Of a stretch of DNA of 33,125 nucleotides, positions 23,671 to 31,854 are shown one piece after another. Position numbers and translations under genes: made by a program. The notes under the pieces were generated by a model. It saw only the letters and a program-made list of their open reading frames with translations. It did no database searches and was not told the origin of the DNA. Positions within the stretch are counted from its first letter, which is position 1; each line of letters begins with the position of its first letter. The stretch comes from Spirochaetales bacterium (GTDB taxonomy: Bacteria; Spirochaetota; Spirochaetia; SZUA-6; JAFGRV01): the NCBI GenBank assembly GCA_016935735.1, contig JAFGQK010000133.1:1-33125 (forward strand), written 5' to 3'.

Positions 23671-26388
23671 ATGGAGTACTATAAAAAAACAGTGGATGAA
23701 ACAGTCAGGGAGCTTGCCACATCAAAAGAAAATGGCCTTTCCCGGGAGCAAGCATCATCCCTGCTTTTGAAACAGGGAAAGAATGAACTCGTAGAAAAAG
23801 GGCAGAAGGGATTATTAAGCATTCTCTTTAATCAGTTAAAGGAAGTAATGGTCATTATTCTTCTTGTTGCAGGAATTGTATCGCTATTACTCCATGAAGT
23901 TGTCGATGCGATTGTTATCTTTATTATTGTCCTCCTTAATACCGTTCTCGGATTCTGGCAGGAGTTTAAAGCAGAAAAGGCAATTGCTGCATTAAAGAAA
24001 CTATCAGTGCCCTATGTCCGGGTACGGAGGGATGGAAGAGTACAGGAAATCTCTGCAACCGGTCTTGTATCCGGCGATATTGTTCTTCTGGAAGCAGGAA
24101 ATATCGTACCGGCAGATGCAAGGTTGATTGAAGTTGCTAACCTTCGTGTACAGGAATCGACCCTTACCGGGGAATCGGAGCCGGTGGAAAAATCACCCGG
24201 TGCACTCTCTCTTCAACATCTTCCTGTCGGAGACAGGAAGAATATGGTTTATATGGGGACAATTATCACCTTCGGAAGGGCAGAGGCAGTGGTAACGGCA
24301 ACCGGTATGAAAACTGAATTGGGGAAAATAGCTACAATGCTTTCCAGGGTTCAGGAAGAACAAACCCCGCTCCAGAAAAGGCTTGCAAAACTCGGCGGTG
24401 TACTGGCTGCCGCGGCCCTTATTCTTATTATTATTGTATCGGGGATCTCCGCACTCCGGCAGGAAACGGCAAAGGTGATGTTTTTAACCGCCATCAGTAT
24501 GGCGGTCGCTGCGATCCCGGAAGGTCTTCCGGCTGTTGTTACCATAGCCCTTGCCCTTGGTGCAAGGAAAATGCTCAAAAATAAATCACTCATACGGAAC
24601 CTGCCTTCTGTCGAGACCCTCGGATCGGTCACCGTGATCTGTTCCGACAAGACCGGCACCCTTACCCAGAACAGGATGACTGTTACCAGGGTCGTGCTTC
24701 CAGAAAAGGAATACTCCACAGAAGAAGCAGTAAAAGCAGCAGAGAAGGATGGCGGAGAGGACATCTCGCTCCTTCTTGCCTGCGGGGCACTGTGTAATGA
24801 TGCGGTGCTTACTTTAAACAAGGATCTTGCCGTGGACAGGGTAAAAGACGCATTTCACCTGGTGGGTGATCCCACGGAAGGCGCCCTGGTGGTGGCAGCA
24901 GAAAAAGTCAATCTCGGTAAACAGGAAATGGAGAAACTCCTCCCGCGGGTGGCGGAATATCCTTTCAGTTCAGACAGGAAACGGATGACAACAGTCCATA
25001 CCCTTTTTGCCGGGCCGGACACACGGCTTAAGAAACTATTCGATCCGTTTCTTGTCCCGGGGAAGAATATCGTGATTACCAAAGGCTCGGTGGACGGGCT
25101 TCTTCCTCTCTGCACAAAGATCCTGAACCGGGGAAAAATCGAAACCTTACTGCCGGCAGTAAGGGAAAAAATCCTGCAACAGAATGCCCGGCTTGCAGAA
25201 AACGGCATCCGGGTCCTGGGTGTTGCAGTAAAACCGATGGAACAGGAAAGGACAACAGACACTTCCTGTTTTGAAAAGGACCTTATCTATATCGGGATGA
25301 CCGGGATGATTGATCCGGTACGTCCGGAAGCGATCGAAGCAGTCCGGACCTGTAAAAAGGCAGGGATAAGACCGGTCATGATTACCGGGGACCATCCCCT
25401 GACAGCATTATACATTGCAAAAGAACTGGGAATCACGGATAAGGATGAATGTATTACCGGGGAGCAGCTTTCTGCAATGAACTTTATTGACCTTGAGCAG
25501 GTTGCAGAAACGGTCTCTGTTTACGCCCGTGTCTCCCCGGAACATAAAATGAAACTGATCGATGCGTTAAAAAACAAAGGGCATATTGTTGCCATGACCG
25601 GGGACGGGGTGAATGATGCACCTGCACTGAAATCGGCAGACATCGGTGTAGCCATGGGGATTACGGGAACTGATGTGGCAAAGCAGTCATCGGATATGGT
25701 ACTCCTGGATGATAATTTTGCCACAATTGTCCAGGCAGTGAAAGAAGGAAGGACAATATATGACAATATTAAAAAGTTTATAAAGTACATTCTTACCGGT
25801 AATATCGGTGAAATCATTGTCATGCTTTTCGGACCCCTTCTCGGCATGCCCCTCCCCCTGCTTCCCATCCAGATACTCTGGATTAATCTCGTTACAGACG
25901 GGGCACCGGGAATCGCTTTAAGCTATGAACTGCCGGAAAGAGATACGATGGAAAGACCGCCCTATAAACCGGGGGAAAGCCTGTTTGCGCGCGGTGTCGG
26001 AAGACAGATTATCTGGGCCGGATTTCTTGTCGCGGCGTTCTCCCTTGCAACCGGTTATTTCTTTTATACATCCCCCGGGAATAACGGTTCATGGCAGACA
26101 ATGGTGTTTACCACCCTCACCTTCTGTCAGATGATGTATGCATTATGCGTACGGTTCAACAGGGCATCGATATTTACCCGGAATCCCTTTTCCAACCCTG
26201 CACTGATTCTTGCTGTTCTTTCCACCCTGGGGCTCCAGCTTCTCCTTATCTATGTCCCGTTTTTCCAGGGTATATTTAAAACAGTGGCACTTACCCTGCC
26301 ACAGCTGGCACTCTGTTTCCTGGCGGGTATGGGTATTATCCTGGCCATTGAAGCGGAAAAGTTTATAATAAGGTTATTAAAGAAATGA
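23671..26388 (+). CDS. P2-type calcium-transporting ATPase
   Basis: The 905-aa membrane pump is the usual length for P2A/P2B-like bacterial calcium ATPases. In order: cation-ATPase N domain (1-70), actuator motif TGES (166-169), M4 PEGLP with Glu284, phosphorylation site DKTGT (Asp326), hinge TGDGVNDAP (643-651), M5 NIGE (Asn711, Glu714), M6 NLVTDG (Asn739, Asp743) and a C-terminal set of helices. Residues equivalent to SERCA site II (Glu309, Glu771, Asn796, Asp800) are present. In M8 the glutamate of SERCA site I appears as Gln (TFCQMMYAL), so one calcium per cycle is likely. It would export calcium from the cytoplasm. AAAGGAG precedes the ATG. The phosphoribosyltransferase gene follows after 6 nt. 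Confidence 0.92.
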   Translation: MEYYKKTVDETVRELATSKENGLSREQASSLLLKQGKNELVEKGQKGLLSILFNQLKEVMVIILLVAGIVSLLLHEVVDAIVIFIIVLLNTVLGFWQEFKAEKAIAALKKLSVPYVRVRRDGRVQEISATGLVSGDIVLLEAGNIVPADARLIEVANLRVQESTLTGESEPVEKSPGALSLQHLPVGDRKNMVYMGTIITFGRAEAVVTATGMKTELGKIATMLSRVQEEQTPLQKRLAKLGGVLAAAALILIIIVSGISALRQETAKVMFLTAISMAVAAIPEGLPAVVTIALALGARKMLKNKSLIRNLPSVETLGSVTVICSDKTGTLTQNRMTVTRVVLPEKEYSTEEAVKAAEKDGGEDISLLLACGALCNDAVLTLNKDLAVDRVKDAFHLVGDPTEGALVVAAEKVNLGKQEMEKLLPRVAEYPFSSDRKRMTTVHTLFAGPDTRLKKLFDPFLVPGKNIVITKGSVDGLLPLCTKILNRGKIETLLPAVREKILQQNARLAENGIRVLGVAVKPMEQERTTDTSCFEKDLIYIGMTGMIDPVRPEAIEAVRTCKKAGIRPVMITGDHPLTALYIAKELGITDKDECITGEQLSAMNFIDLEQVAETVSVYARVSPEHKMKLIDALKNKGHIVAMTGDGVNDAPALKSADIGVAMGITGTDVAKQSSDMVLLDDNFATIVQAVKEGRTIYDNIKKFIKYILTGNIGEIIVMLFGPLLGMPLPLLPIQILWINLVTDGAPGIALSYELPERDTMERPPYKPGESLFARGVGRQIIWAGFLVAAFSLATGYFFYTSPGNNGSWQTMVFTTLTFCQMMYALCVRFNRASIFTRNPFSNPALILAVLSTLGLQLLLIYVPFFQGIFKTVALTLPQLALCFLAGMGIILAIEAEKFIIRLLKK

Positions 26389-26394
26389 AGGAAA

Positions 26395-26940
26395 ATGGAA
26401 ATAAAGAGTTATGATTATACACACAGGAAAGGAATAAAGGAAGTGACCTGGGAGGACTTCGGGAATTTAGCCCGGAGGTTATCCGAATCACTCGCAAAAG
26501 AAGAAATAGATATGGTTATCGGGATTGCCCGGGCCGGTCTGTTCCCGGCGACTGCGGTTTCCTGTATGCTCCGGGAAGAGATGTATCCTGTACGGCTGAC
26601 ACGCCGTTATATCGACCAGGTGGTAAGGAAAACCCCCGAATGGAAAGTCCCCCTGCCTTACACAGAAGTACAGGGAAAGTCATTGGCGATCATCGATGAG
26701 ATTGCAGACAGCGGCATTACCCTGGGTATGGTAAAGAAAGATGCCCTTGATCATGGGGCGCGGCATGTTATTACGGCAAGTCTCGTCTCCCATACATGGG
26801 CCGACCCGAAACCGGATTATGTTGTACTTGAAACAGACGAGTTGGTCATATTCCCCTGGGATTATACTGTTTATAAAGACGGGAAATGGATCATTCATCC
26901 GGAATATGAAGAAGCGATCCGGCTGCAGGAGGAAAAATGA
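26395..26940 (+). CDS. Type I phosphoribosyltransferase (purine-like)
   Basis: The 181-aa protein has the PRTase fold. The PRPP-binding loop is AIIDEIADSGITL (about 98-110), with the second acidic residue as Glu instead of the commoner Asp. An upstream loop IGIARAGLFPA (about 42-52) matches the pyrophosphate-binding region, and the C-terminal end has VIFPWDY. It resembles the xanthine/hypoxanthine PRTase-like group (COG2236 style). It would transfer phosphoribose from PRPP to a base, but the base cannot be stated. It starts 6 nt after the ATPase stop with AAGGA overlapping that stop region, so the two are co-transcribed. The pairing with a calcium pump has no obvious biochemical reason. Confidence 0.82.
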   Translation: MEIKSYDYTHRKGIKEVTWEDFGNLARRLSESLAKEEIDMVIGIARAGLFPATAVSCMLREEMYPVRLTRRYIDQVVRKTPEWKVPLPYTEVQGKSLAIIDEIADSGITLGMVKKDALDHGARHVITASLVSHTWADPKPDYVVLETDELVIFPWDYTVYKDGKWIIHPEYEEAIRLQEEK

Positions 26941-26966
26941 CAAGTATGTCAGGTATGTCTATTATA

Positions 26967-26995
26967 TTGACAATAAACAGGGAAACGACTATCAT
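26967..26995 (+). promoter_or_regulatory. Near-consensus promoter of the DUF1573 lipoprotein gene
   Basis: There is a perfect TTGACA (26967-26972), a 17-nt spacer and TATCAT (26990-26995, five of six). Start near 27002, with a leader of about 58 nt. It makes the gene independent of the ATPase-PRTase pair. Confidence 0.75.
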
Positions 26996-27059
26996 TCAAT
27001 CCAGATCACGCAAGAAAAATAATAGAAGAGAAAAGTGAAATCGTAAAAAGGATAGTATA

Positions 27060-28073
27060 ATGAAAAATATATTCTTCAATTGTATTTTATTGATACTCTG
27101 TATCATCATCCTTACCGGCAGCTGTAATAAAGCGAAAATACCGGGAATAAAATTTTCAACCCTTACCTATGATTTCGGTGAGGTGGAACAGGGTGTCAAT
27201 CCCGAATATGCCTTTGAGTTTACGAACACGGGAAACGGCACATTAAAGATTCTGGAGATAAAACCCAACTGCGGGTGTACGATACCGGGAAATTATACAA
27301 AAGAAGTTGCCCCCGGGGACACCGGGTATATCCCGGTGGTTTTCAATACAAAGGGGCTCCATGGTAACGAAGAAAAAAAAATAAAAGTCACGACCAATAT
27401 TCCAGAGTCCGAACCGGTCTACCTGATCATTAAGGGTGTCATAAACATTTATATTATCATAAATCCCAATTATATCTTTTTGGGAAATACGGTAGTCGAC
27501 GGCCCCCCGATAAAAGGAAGAACTTCCTTGAAAAATTTTTCCGATACCCCACTCACCATCGTGTCAGCAAAACTTACCGGGGAACGAAGTTCAATCAACG
27601 TTAATCCAGTAAAAGAAGGATTTGAATATATCATAGAAATGACAGAAACCGGGCCTTTCAAACCGGGACAGGTAAAGGAAATGCTTACTCTGACAATACA
27701 ATTAAAAGATGAACGGGTATATGAACTTCCCTATATCTACAACGGGACACCGGATATTGAAGTTATTCCCGGCGAAATCACTATCTTCCCGGAACAGGAA
27801 AGGGGTGAATTAAAAAAGATTTTTTCCGTCATAAGTCACACCGACACACTCATAGAAATTATCAATCCGGAACTACACGGGAAATCGATGAATTTCATAA
27901 TAGAAGAGTTTAAACCCAAAAAAGGATATCAGATTACCATTAACTTTGAAAAAAATTTTGTATTTCCCGGAAATGATATATATTATTTTTCCTTTGATTT
28001 AAAAACCGGTAAGGATATGACCCGTTATACGGTACCGTTTAAAAGACAGGAGGATACACAAAAGAATCGTTAA
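27060..28073 (+). CDS. DUF1573 lipoprotein
   Basis: The 337-aa protein starts with a lipoprotein signal (LTGSC, Cys22). It is followed by a DUF1573 immunoglobulin-like domain at about 30-125: YDFGEVEQG, FEFTNTGNGTL, then the characteristic PNCGCT. Two further beta-rich domains continue to the C-terminus. DUF1573 proteins are surface or periplasmic proteins of unknown role, related to ASPM-SPD-2-Hydin-type domains. AAGGA precedes the ATG and a strong promoter lies upstream. The gene ends tail to tail with nadE; the two stop codons share the palindrome TTAA. Confidence 0.85.
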   Translation: MKNIFFNCILLILCIIILTGSCNKAKIPGIKFSTLTYDFGEVEQGVNPEYAFEFTNTGNGTLKILEIKPNCGCTIPGNYTKEVAPGDTGYIPVVFNTKGLHGNEEKKIKVTTNIPESEPVYLIIKGVINIYIIINPNYIFLGNTVVDGPPIKGRTSLKNFSDTPLTIVSAKLTGERSSINVNPVKEGFEYIIEMTETGPFKPGQVKEMLTLTIQLKDERVYELPYIYNGTPDIEVIPGEITIFPEQERGELKKIFSVISHTDTLIEIINPELHGKSMNFIIEEFKPKKGYQITINFEKNFVFPGNDIYYFSFDLKTGKDMTRYTVPFKRQEDTQKNR

Positions 28074-28984
28074 GAAAACCGGGGCGCCATGGACGGATTC
28101 CGCATGTGAGCGGTGGAATGGTAAAGTGAGATAATCTGCTGTACCTGTTTTGGGGGAAACCCCGTTATTTCCAAGATATCTTTTTCCGGGATATCCTGCT
28201 CAATCCCTGCAAGAATCATATCAACCTTCCCGGCATCAATTCCCAGTATATCGACATATTTATCCGACACCCCGGGCACCAGATCCGGATTCGGGGTTCG
28301 TTTTATGATTTCCCCGGGAACCTTGATATACCCGGCCAGTTGCAGGATCTGGGTCCGGAACAGATTGCGAAGGGGCATAACATCCGCCGTATCATCGACA
28401 CCGAATTTTACATACAATCCCACGTAGTCCTCTGTCTTGTGAGCACTGCCTGCAACAAGCAGATTATTCTCTTCTGCATACTTGTACGTCACCACCATCC
28501 TGATTCGCTGTTTTGTATAAAATGAAGCAATACCATTCCTGACCAGGGGATGAACATCTCCCTTCATGGCCCTGACCAATATGTTTTCTTTTTCAGGATC
28601 CATGAATAATTTCACCGCCTTTTCCCTTAAACCTCTTGTCGGGACCCGGGATAGAATAAAATCGAAAGTCCCGAGCTTTTTAAGGACAGGGGAAATATCG
28701 ATCTTTTTTGTCTTTATATCGAGGTATTTAGCCAGCATTGATGCATACTTTTCGGCCTCCGGATTCCCTTCTTTTTCCGGCAGAAGCAGTCCGGACACGT
28801 TCTCTTTCCCAATGGCATTGACACAAAGGGTTGCAACAACACTGGAATCCAGTCCCCCGGATATAGGGACAAGAATACCGGCCCGTTTCAGTTCAGAAAC
28901 TTTCCTTTTCAGAAAATCCTGAATAATGACAGCATACTCAGACGGATTAATTTCAAGTGATTTTTCCAGAATACTCTTCATCAT
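28070..28984 (-). CDS. nadE: NAD synthetase, ammonia-dependent type
   Basis: The protein has 304 aa, a little longer than the typical 270-280. It has the PP-loop ATP-binding motif ISGGLDSS (41-48), and later SAHKTEDYVGLYVKFG and ADVMPLRNLFRTQ, which correspond to the deamido-NAD and ammonia sites. It makes NAD from deamido-NAD, ATP and ammonia in the cytoplasm. No glutaminase domain is present. The start is one of two adjacent ATGs (28984 or 28981), with AAGGAC upstream. It overlaps the convergent DUF1573 gene by 4 nt at the stop codons. It lies on the same strand as the tsaB-containing operon 125 nt upstream and could be its last gene. Confidence 0.88.
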   Translation of the reverse strand: MMKSILEKSLEINPSEYAVIIQDFLKRKVSELKRAGILVPISGGLDSSVVATLCVNAIGKENVSGLLLPEKEGNPEAEKYASMLAKYLDIKTKKIDISPVLKKLGTFDFILSRVPTRGLREKAVKLFMDPEKENILVRAMKGDVHPLVRNGIASFYTKQRIRMVVTYKYAEENNLLVAGSAHKTEDYVGLYVKFGVDDTADVMPLRNLFRTQILQLAGYIKVPGEIIKRTPNPDLVPGVSDKYVDILGIDAGKVDMILAGIEQDIPEKDILEITGFPPKQVQQIISLYHSTAHMRNPSMAPRFS

Positions 28985-29108
28985 TTTTGTCCTTATAAAA
29001 AAATTTTATCCCTCTGTATTTGATTACTGCATCAATCTCTTTATCTATCTATATCTTCCTCGAGTATTGCAAACCCGGGACCGTCTGGGAATTTTACTCC
29101 CATTTCTT

Positions 29109-29306
29109 CTATGAAAGGGTAAAAGGTTTAAGAAACAATCCATAGACAATATCGATAATGATACCGGCAGGTGCATTAATTGAAGTTTTTGCTATGGGTT
29201 TATAAACTTCAAAAAGCTTCTGAGCGATCGGATTTGCATGAATGACACCGTCCATTATCCCGAACAATATGCCGTTTACCAGACTGACAATAAAATATCT
29301 GACCAC
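29109..29306 (-). CDS. Small two-helix membrane protein, 65 aa, possibly frameshifted
   Basis: The GTG start has GGAAGG 6 nt upstream. The protein has two hydrophobic segments (FIVSLVNGILFGIMDGV and APAGIIIDIVYGLFL) joined by a short polar loop. I do not recognise the family. After FLKPFTLS it stops. One added base in the T run just before the stop would carry the frame on for about 27 more codons to 29041, ending AILEEDIDR, a coding-like tail. The gene follows tsaB by 56 nt on the same strand, so it belongs to that operon by position. Confidence 0.5.
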   Translation of the reverse strand: MVRYFIVSLVNGILFGIMDGVIHANPIAQKLFEVYKPIAKTSINAPAGIIIDIVYGLFLKPFTLS

Positions 29307-29362
29307 AGGATACCTTCCATTAATTACCGGTATTCCGGTTATTGCTGTTTATAAGACAAATG

Positions 29363-30043
29363 TTAATGATCCTTTTTCATCTCTGCCTCACTTTTCCGCA
29401 GATAAAACGGGCCAATCGAATCAGGATCACCTTGCTTATTTAATTGATATTTTTCTACCCCGGCTGTAAGTAAAAAAAACGGGTTTATTAACGCATATCC
29501 CGGATCAAGCCTGAACTGGCTGTTTCTGTCTGATTCACTAAGAGAATCGAAGACAGCTTTTGCCCCGGGACCGGTCAGGAGGATTTCCGTATATGTACGG
29601 CAATTGTCAAGAAGTGTCTCTTTTGTCATATCAAAATAATCGGTTATTCTCTTGCCCTCCCGGTAAAACGCCGAATAATACCGGTTTTTCTTTGCATCAA
29701 TTACCGGTATGACAATTTCCCTGCAATACCTGAACCCCAGGGCGATTGCATCCAGGGAGCAGATTCCAATAAGCGGACAATCTGCACCAAAGGCAAGACC
29801 TTTTGCCGTAGCAAGCCCGATCCGCAAGCCGGTAAAAGATCCCGGGCCAAGGGAGCATATCACCATATCCAGGCGCAATGAATCAGCACCTGCCTGTTCA
29901 AGTACCTTCCCTACCCAGGGCATAAGAAGAACTGAATGCTGAAACCCCATCTTTATTGAAAGATTTACAATGTGTTTTTTTTTGTTTTGAAAGCAAATAC
30001 CAAGTGTTTCCGTTGAGGTTTCAATTGCCAGAATATTCATCAT
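29363..30043 (-). CDS. tsaB: tRNA t6A-modification protein TsaB
   Basis: The 226-aa protein matches TsaB (YeaZ), a pseudo-ASKHA partner that dimerises with TsaD for N6-threonylcarbamoyl-adenosine synthesis on tRNAs reading ANN codons. The N-terminal ILAIETSTETLGI strand-turn and the signature GPGSFTGLRIGLATAKGLAFG region (66-86) are present. It starts inside tsaE (23-nt overlap), at one of two adjacent ATGs. The tsaE-tsaB pairing is classical. tsaD is not in the window. Confidence 0.9.
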   Translation of the reverse strand: MMNILAIETSTETLGICFQNKKKHIVNLSIKMGFQHSVLLMPWVGKVLEQAGADSLRLDMVICSLGPGSFTGLRIGLATAKGLAFGADCPLIGICSLDAIALGFRYCREIVIPVIDAKKNRYYSAFYREGKRITDYFDMTKETLLDNCRTYTEILLTGPGAKAVFDSLSESDRNSQFRLDPGYALINPFFLLTAGVEKYQLNKQGDPDSIGPFYLRKSEAEMKKDH

Positions 30044-30464
30044 TCATTTCCAATCCTTCCACACGAATTTCCCTGCTGTTATCCTTCTTTATGGCAATGA
30101 GAATTCTTATTGTCTCCGCCGGAAGAAGGGAAGCCATTTTTTCTCCCCATTCTATCACGGCAATCCCGTTCCCATAAAGGCAGTCATCAATACCAATATC
30201 ATCGAATCGATCCGGTTGGTCAATCCTGTAAAGATCAATGTGAAAAAGATCAGGGTTCCCGCGATACGAAGATATAATCGTAAAGGTGGGGCTGGTTACC
30301 TCCTCCTTAATTCCAAGGGCAAGGGCAATGCCTTTGACCAGGGTGGTCTTTCCTGAGCCGAGAGATCCTTCCAGGCAAATAATATCACCCTTTTCAAGCT
30401 TTTCCCCAATGAGTTTTCCCAGCCGGATGGTGTCTTCCGGTTTCTTACAGGTAAATACTGCCAT
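30021..30464 (-). CDS. tsaE: tRNA t6A-modification ATPase TsaE
   Basis: The 147-aa P-loop ATPase has the normal family length. Walker A GSLGSGKTT (33-41), the SPTF element (58-61), HIDLYR (75-80) and EWGE (105-108) are all present. It drives turnover of the TsaB-TsaD complex in t6A synthesis. It starts 2 nt after the upstream J-domain-like gene and overlaps tsaB by 23 nt, so all three are translated from one message. Confidence 0.92.
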   Translation of the reverse strand: MAVFTCKKPEDTIRLGKLIGEKLEKGDIICLEGSLGSGKTTLVKGIALALGIKEEVTSPTFTIISSYRGNPDLFHIDLYRIDQPDRFDDIGIDDCLYGNGIAVIEWGEKMASLLPAETIRILIAIKKDNSREIRVEGLEMNDEYSGN

Positions 30465-30466
30465 AA

Positions 30467-31735
30467 CTAAAAAGGAAGCTCGGGTTGTTCAGGAGGTGAT
30501 GTAAACCTCTTTTTCTGTCTTCCGGTATTCTGATACGATCGGGGTTCAGGGACTTCGGCCCATTTATTTATCATATTATCAAAGTATGACTTTCTTAAAA
30601 GCTCCTCTTTCATTGCATCTGATATATCTTTTACTATGTGAGCATGGATATCTGCTTTATCTTCCCTTTTACTGAAATTCCAGGCAATATGTTTTTTAGT
30701 CTGCTGAATTTCCCGCCGGAGTATTTTAAGCTGTTCCTTATAATCCGCATGAACAGCCAGGATATGGGATACCGGGCAGTCCGGGGAAAAAGATCCCTGC
30801 TCGAAGCTCTGTAATGCATTGAGTTTTTCCAGTTCCTTTAGATCCTTTTGCCGGTACGCTTCCTGAACTTTATACCAGAGTTCAATCGCTGCCCCGTCTC
30901 CAGATTCGCTATTGTCCGGGTGAAGTTTCAAAACTAAAGACCGGTAAAGGGTTTTAAGCCTTGTATCATCTTCATAGTCATCAAACAGGGGTGTTTCATT
31001 TTCTTCCTTTTTCCCGGGAAAAAAGAAGCTTTTAAATTCATTAAAGAATTTCATATAAAGTACGGGATCTTCCAGGATTTCCTCACATCTGGGTAGACCG
31101 GAAAGAAACTGAAAGAATAATTCTTCTATTTCTTCATCTTCCAGGTCATCCCCTTTATCACTCTCTCCTGTAAAATCATCGACAAAATCCTCATCATCCT
31201 CTTCCACAGTAAAATCATCATCATCATCATCATCATTTTCTTCTTCTTTTTCCCAATCATCTTTCGTATCAGAATCATCATCCATATTAATAAAATCAGA
31301 CCAGGGGTTTCCTTTTTTTAATTTATCAAGCTCTTCCCTTAATTTTTCCGGGTCTTTCATGAGTTCCTGGACAAGATTATATGCCTGGTGAAAACTTATG
31401 TTCTTACTGTATTTAACAAAATGAACAAGATTCACCATATCTTCCCTTTTATCTGTTTCCTGCTTTAATTCACGGATTTCCGTAAGCCTGGCCCCAAAGG
31501 TCGAGTTTAGCCATTGCATAAAAATGGGTTTATCTGTTTCTTCAAATTTTTCGATTTCCTGCTTTATTGTCTTATAAGTATTCAATATATGGGTGCATTT
31601 GGCGATTGCTTTACGGCGAACCGGCTTATTATTAATGACAAGTAATGCACTGCTTTCTTTCTTTATCGTATGAACTCTGTGCCTTTTTTTACCCTTTTTT
31701 TTCCGTTTCGGACTTTTTCTATTTATCCTGGACAT
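30467..31735 (-). CDS. J-domain-like acidic protein, unknown function
   Basis: The 422-aa protein, counted from the ATG at 31735, has a Lys/Arg-rich N-terminus (7-26), a helical part, a very acidic stretch (about 152-205, Asp/Glu runs), then a DnaJ-like segment (about 259-308) with an intact HPD (LKLHPDNS, 272-274). A charged helical tail ends PELPF. HPD is needed to stimulate DnaK, so it may be a specialised co-chaperone. The frame is open upstream to a TTG at 31807, but a promoter occupies that stretch (31742-31770) with 6 nt left before the ATG, so a leaderless start at 31735 is preferred. There is no ribosome site. It is first in the tsaE-tsaB operon. Confidence 0.75.
   Translation of the reverse strand: MSRINRKSPKRKKKGKKRHRVHTIKKESSALLVINNKPVRRKAIAKCTHILNTYKTIKQEIEKFEETDKPIFMQWLNSTFGARLTEIRELKQETDKREDMVNLVHFVKYSKNISFHQAYNLVQELMKDPEKLREELDKLKKGNPWSDFINMDDDSDTKDDWEKEEENDDDDDDDFTVEEDDEDFVDDFTGESDKGDDLEDEEIEELFFQFLSGLPRCEEILEDPVLYMKFFNEFKSFFFPGKKEENETPLFDDYEDDTRLKTLYRSLVLKLHPDNSESGDGAAIELWYKVQEAYRQKDLKELEKLNALQSFEQGSFSPDCPVSHILAVHADYKEQLKILRREIQQTKKHIAWNFSKREDKADIHAHIVKDISDAMKEELLRKSYFDNMINKWAEVPEPRSYQNTGRQKKRFTSPPEQPELPF
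31214..31236. repeat. ATC trinucleotide tract (poly-Asp coding)
   Basis: Seven consecutive ATC units encode part of the Asp run in the J-domain-like protein. Such a tract can change length by slippage in whole codons. Confidence 0.7.
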
Positions 31736-31741
31736 AGTATG

Positions 31742-31770
31742 ATAAAAGCATAAAATTTTCATATGGTCAA
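31742..31770 (-). promoter_or_regulatory. Promoter of the J-domain-like/tsaE/tsaB operon
   Basis: On the minus strand TTGACC (31765-31770), 17 nt and TTTTAT (31742-31747). The start point falls at or next to the ATG at 31735. It is back to back with the promoter of the divergent gene. Confidence 0.5.
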
Positions 31771-31790
31771 GAAAGGGGAAAAATTTTCTC

Positions 31791-31819
31791 TTGACAAAAT
31801 TACGCAAATCAGTAATTAT
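31791..31819 (+). promoter_or_regulatory. Promoter of the coiled-coil protein gene
   Basis: There is a perfect TTGACA (31791-31796), 17 nt and AATTAT (31814-31819, four of six). The transcript would start near 31826 and include AAGGAG (31842-31847) before the ATG at 31855. Confidence 0.5.
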
Positions 31820-31854
31820 ATGATTTCTGTAAGCTTAATACAAGGAGTAGATGA

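Noticed and set aside
31736..31807. TTG at 31807 or ATG at 31762 as start of the J-domain-like protein
   Set aside because: The stretch is occupied by the promoter of the same gene and has no ribosome site.
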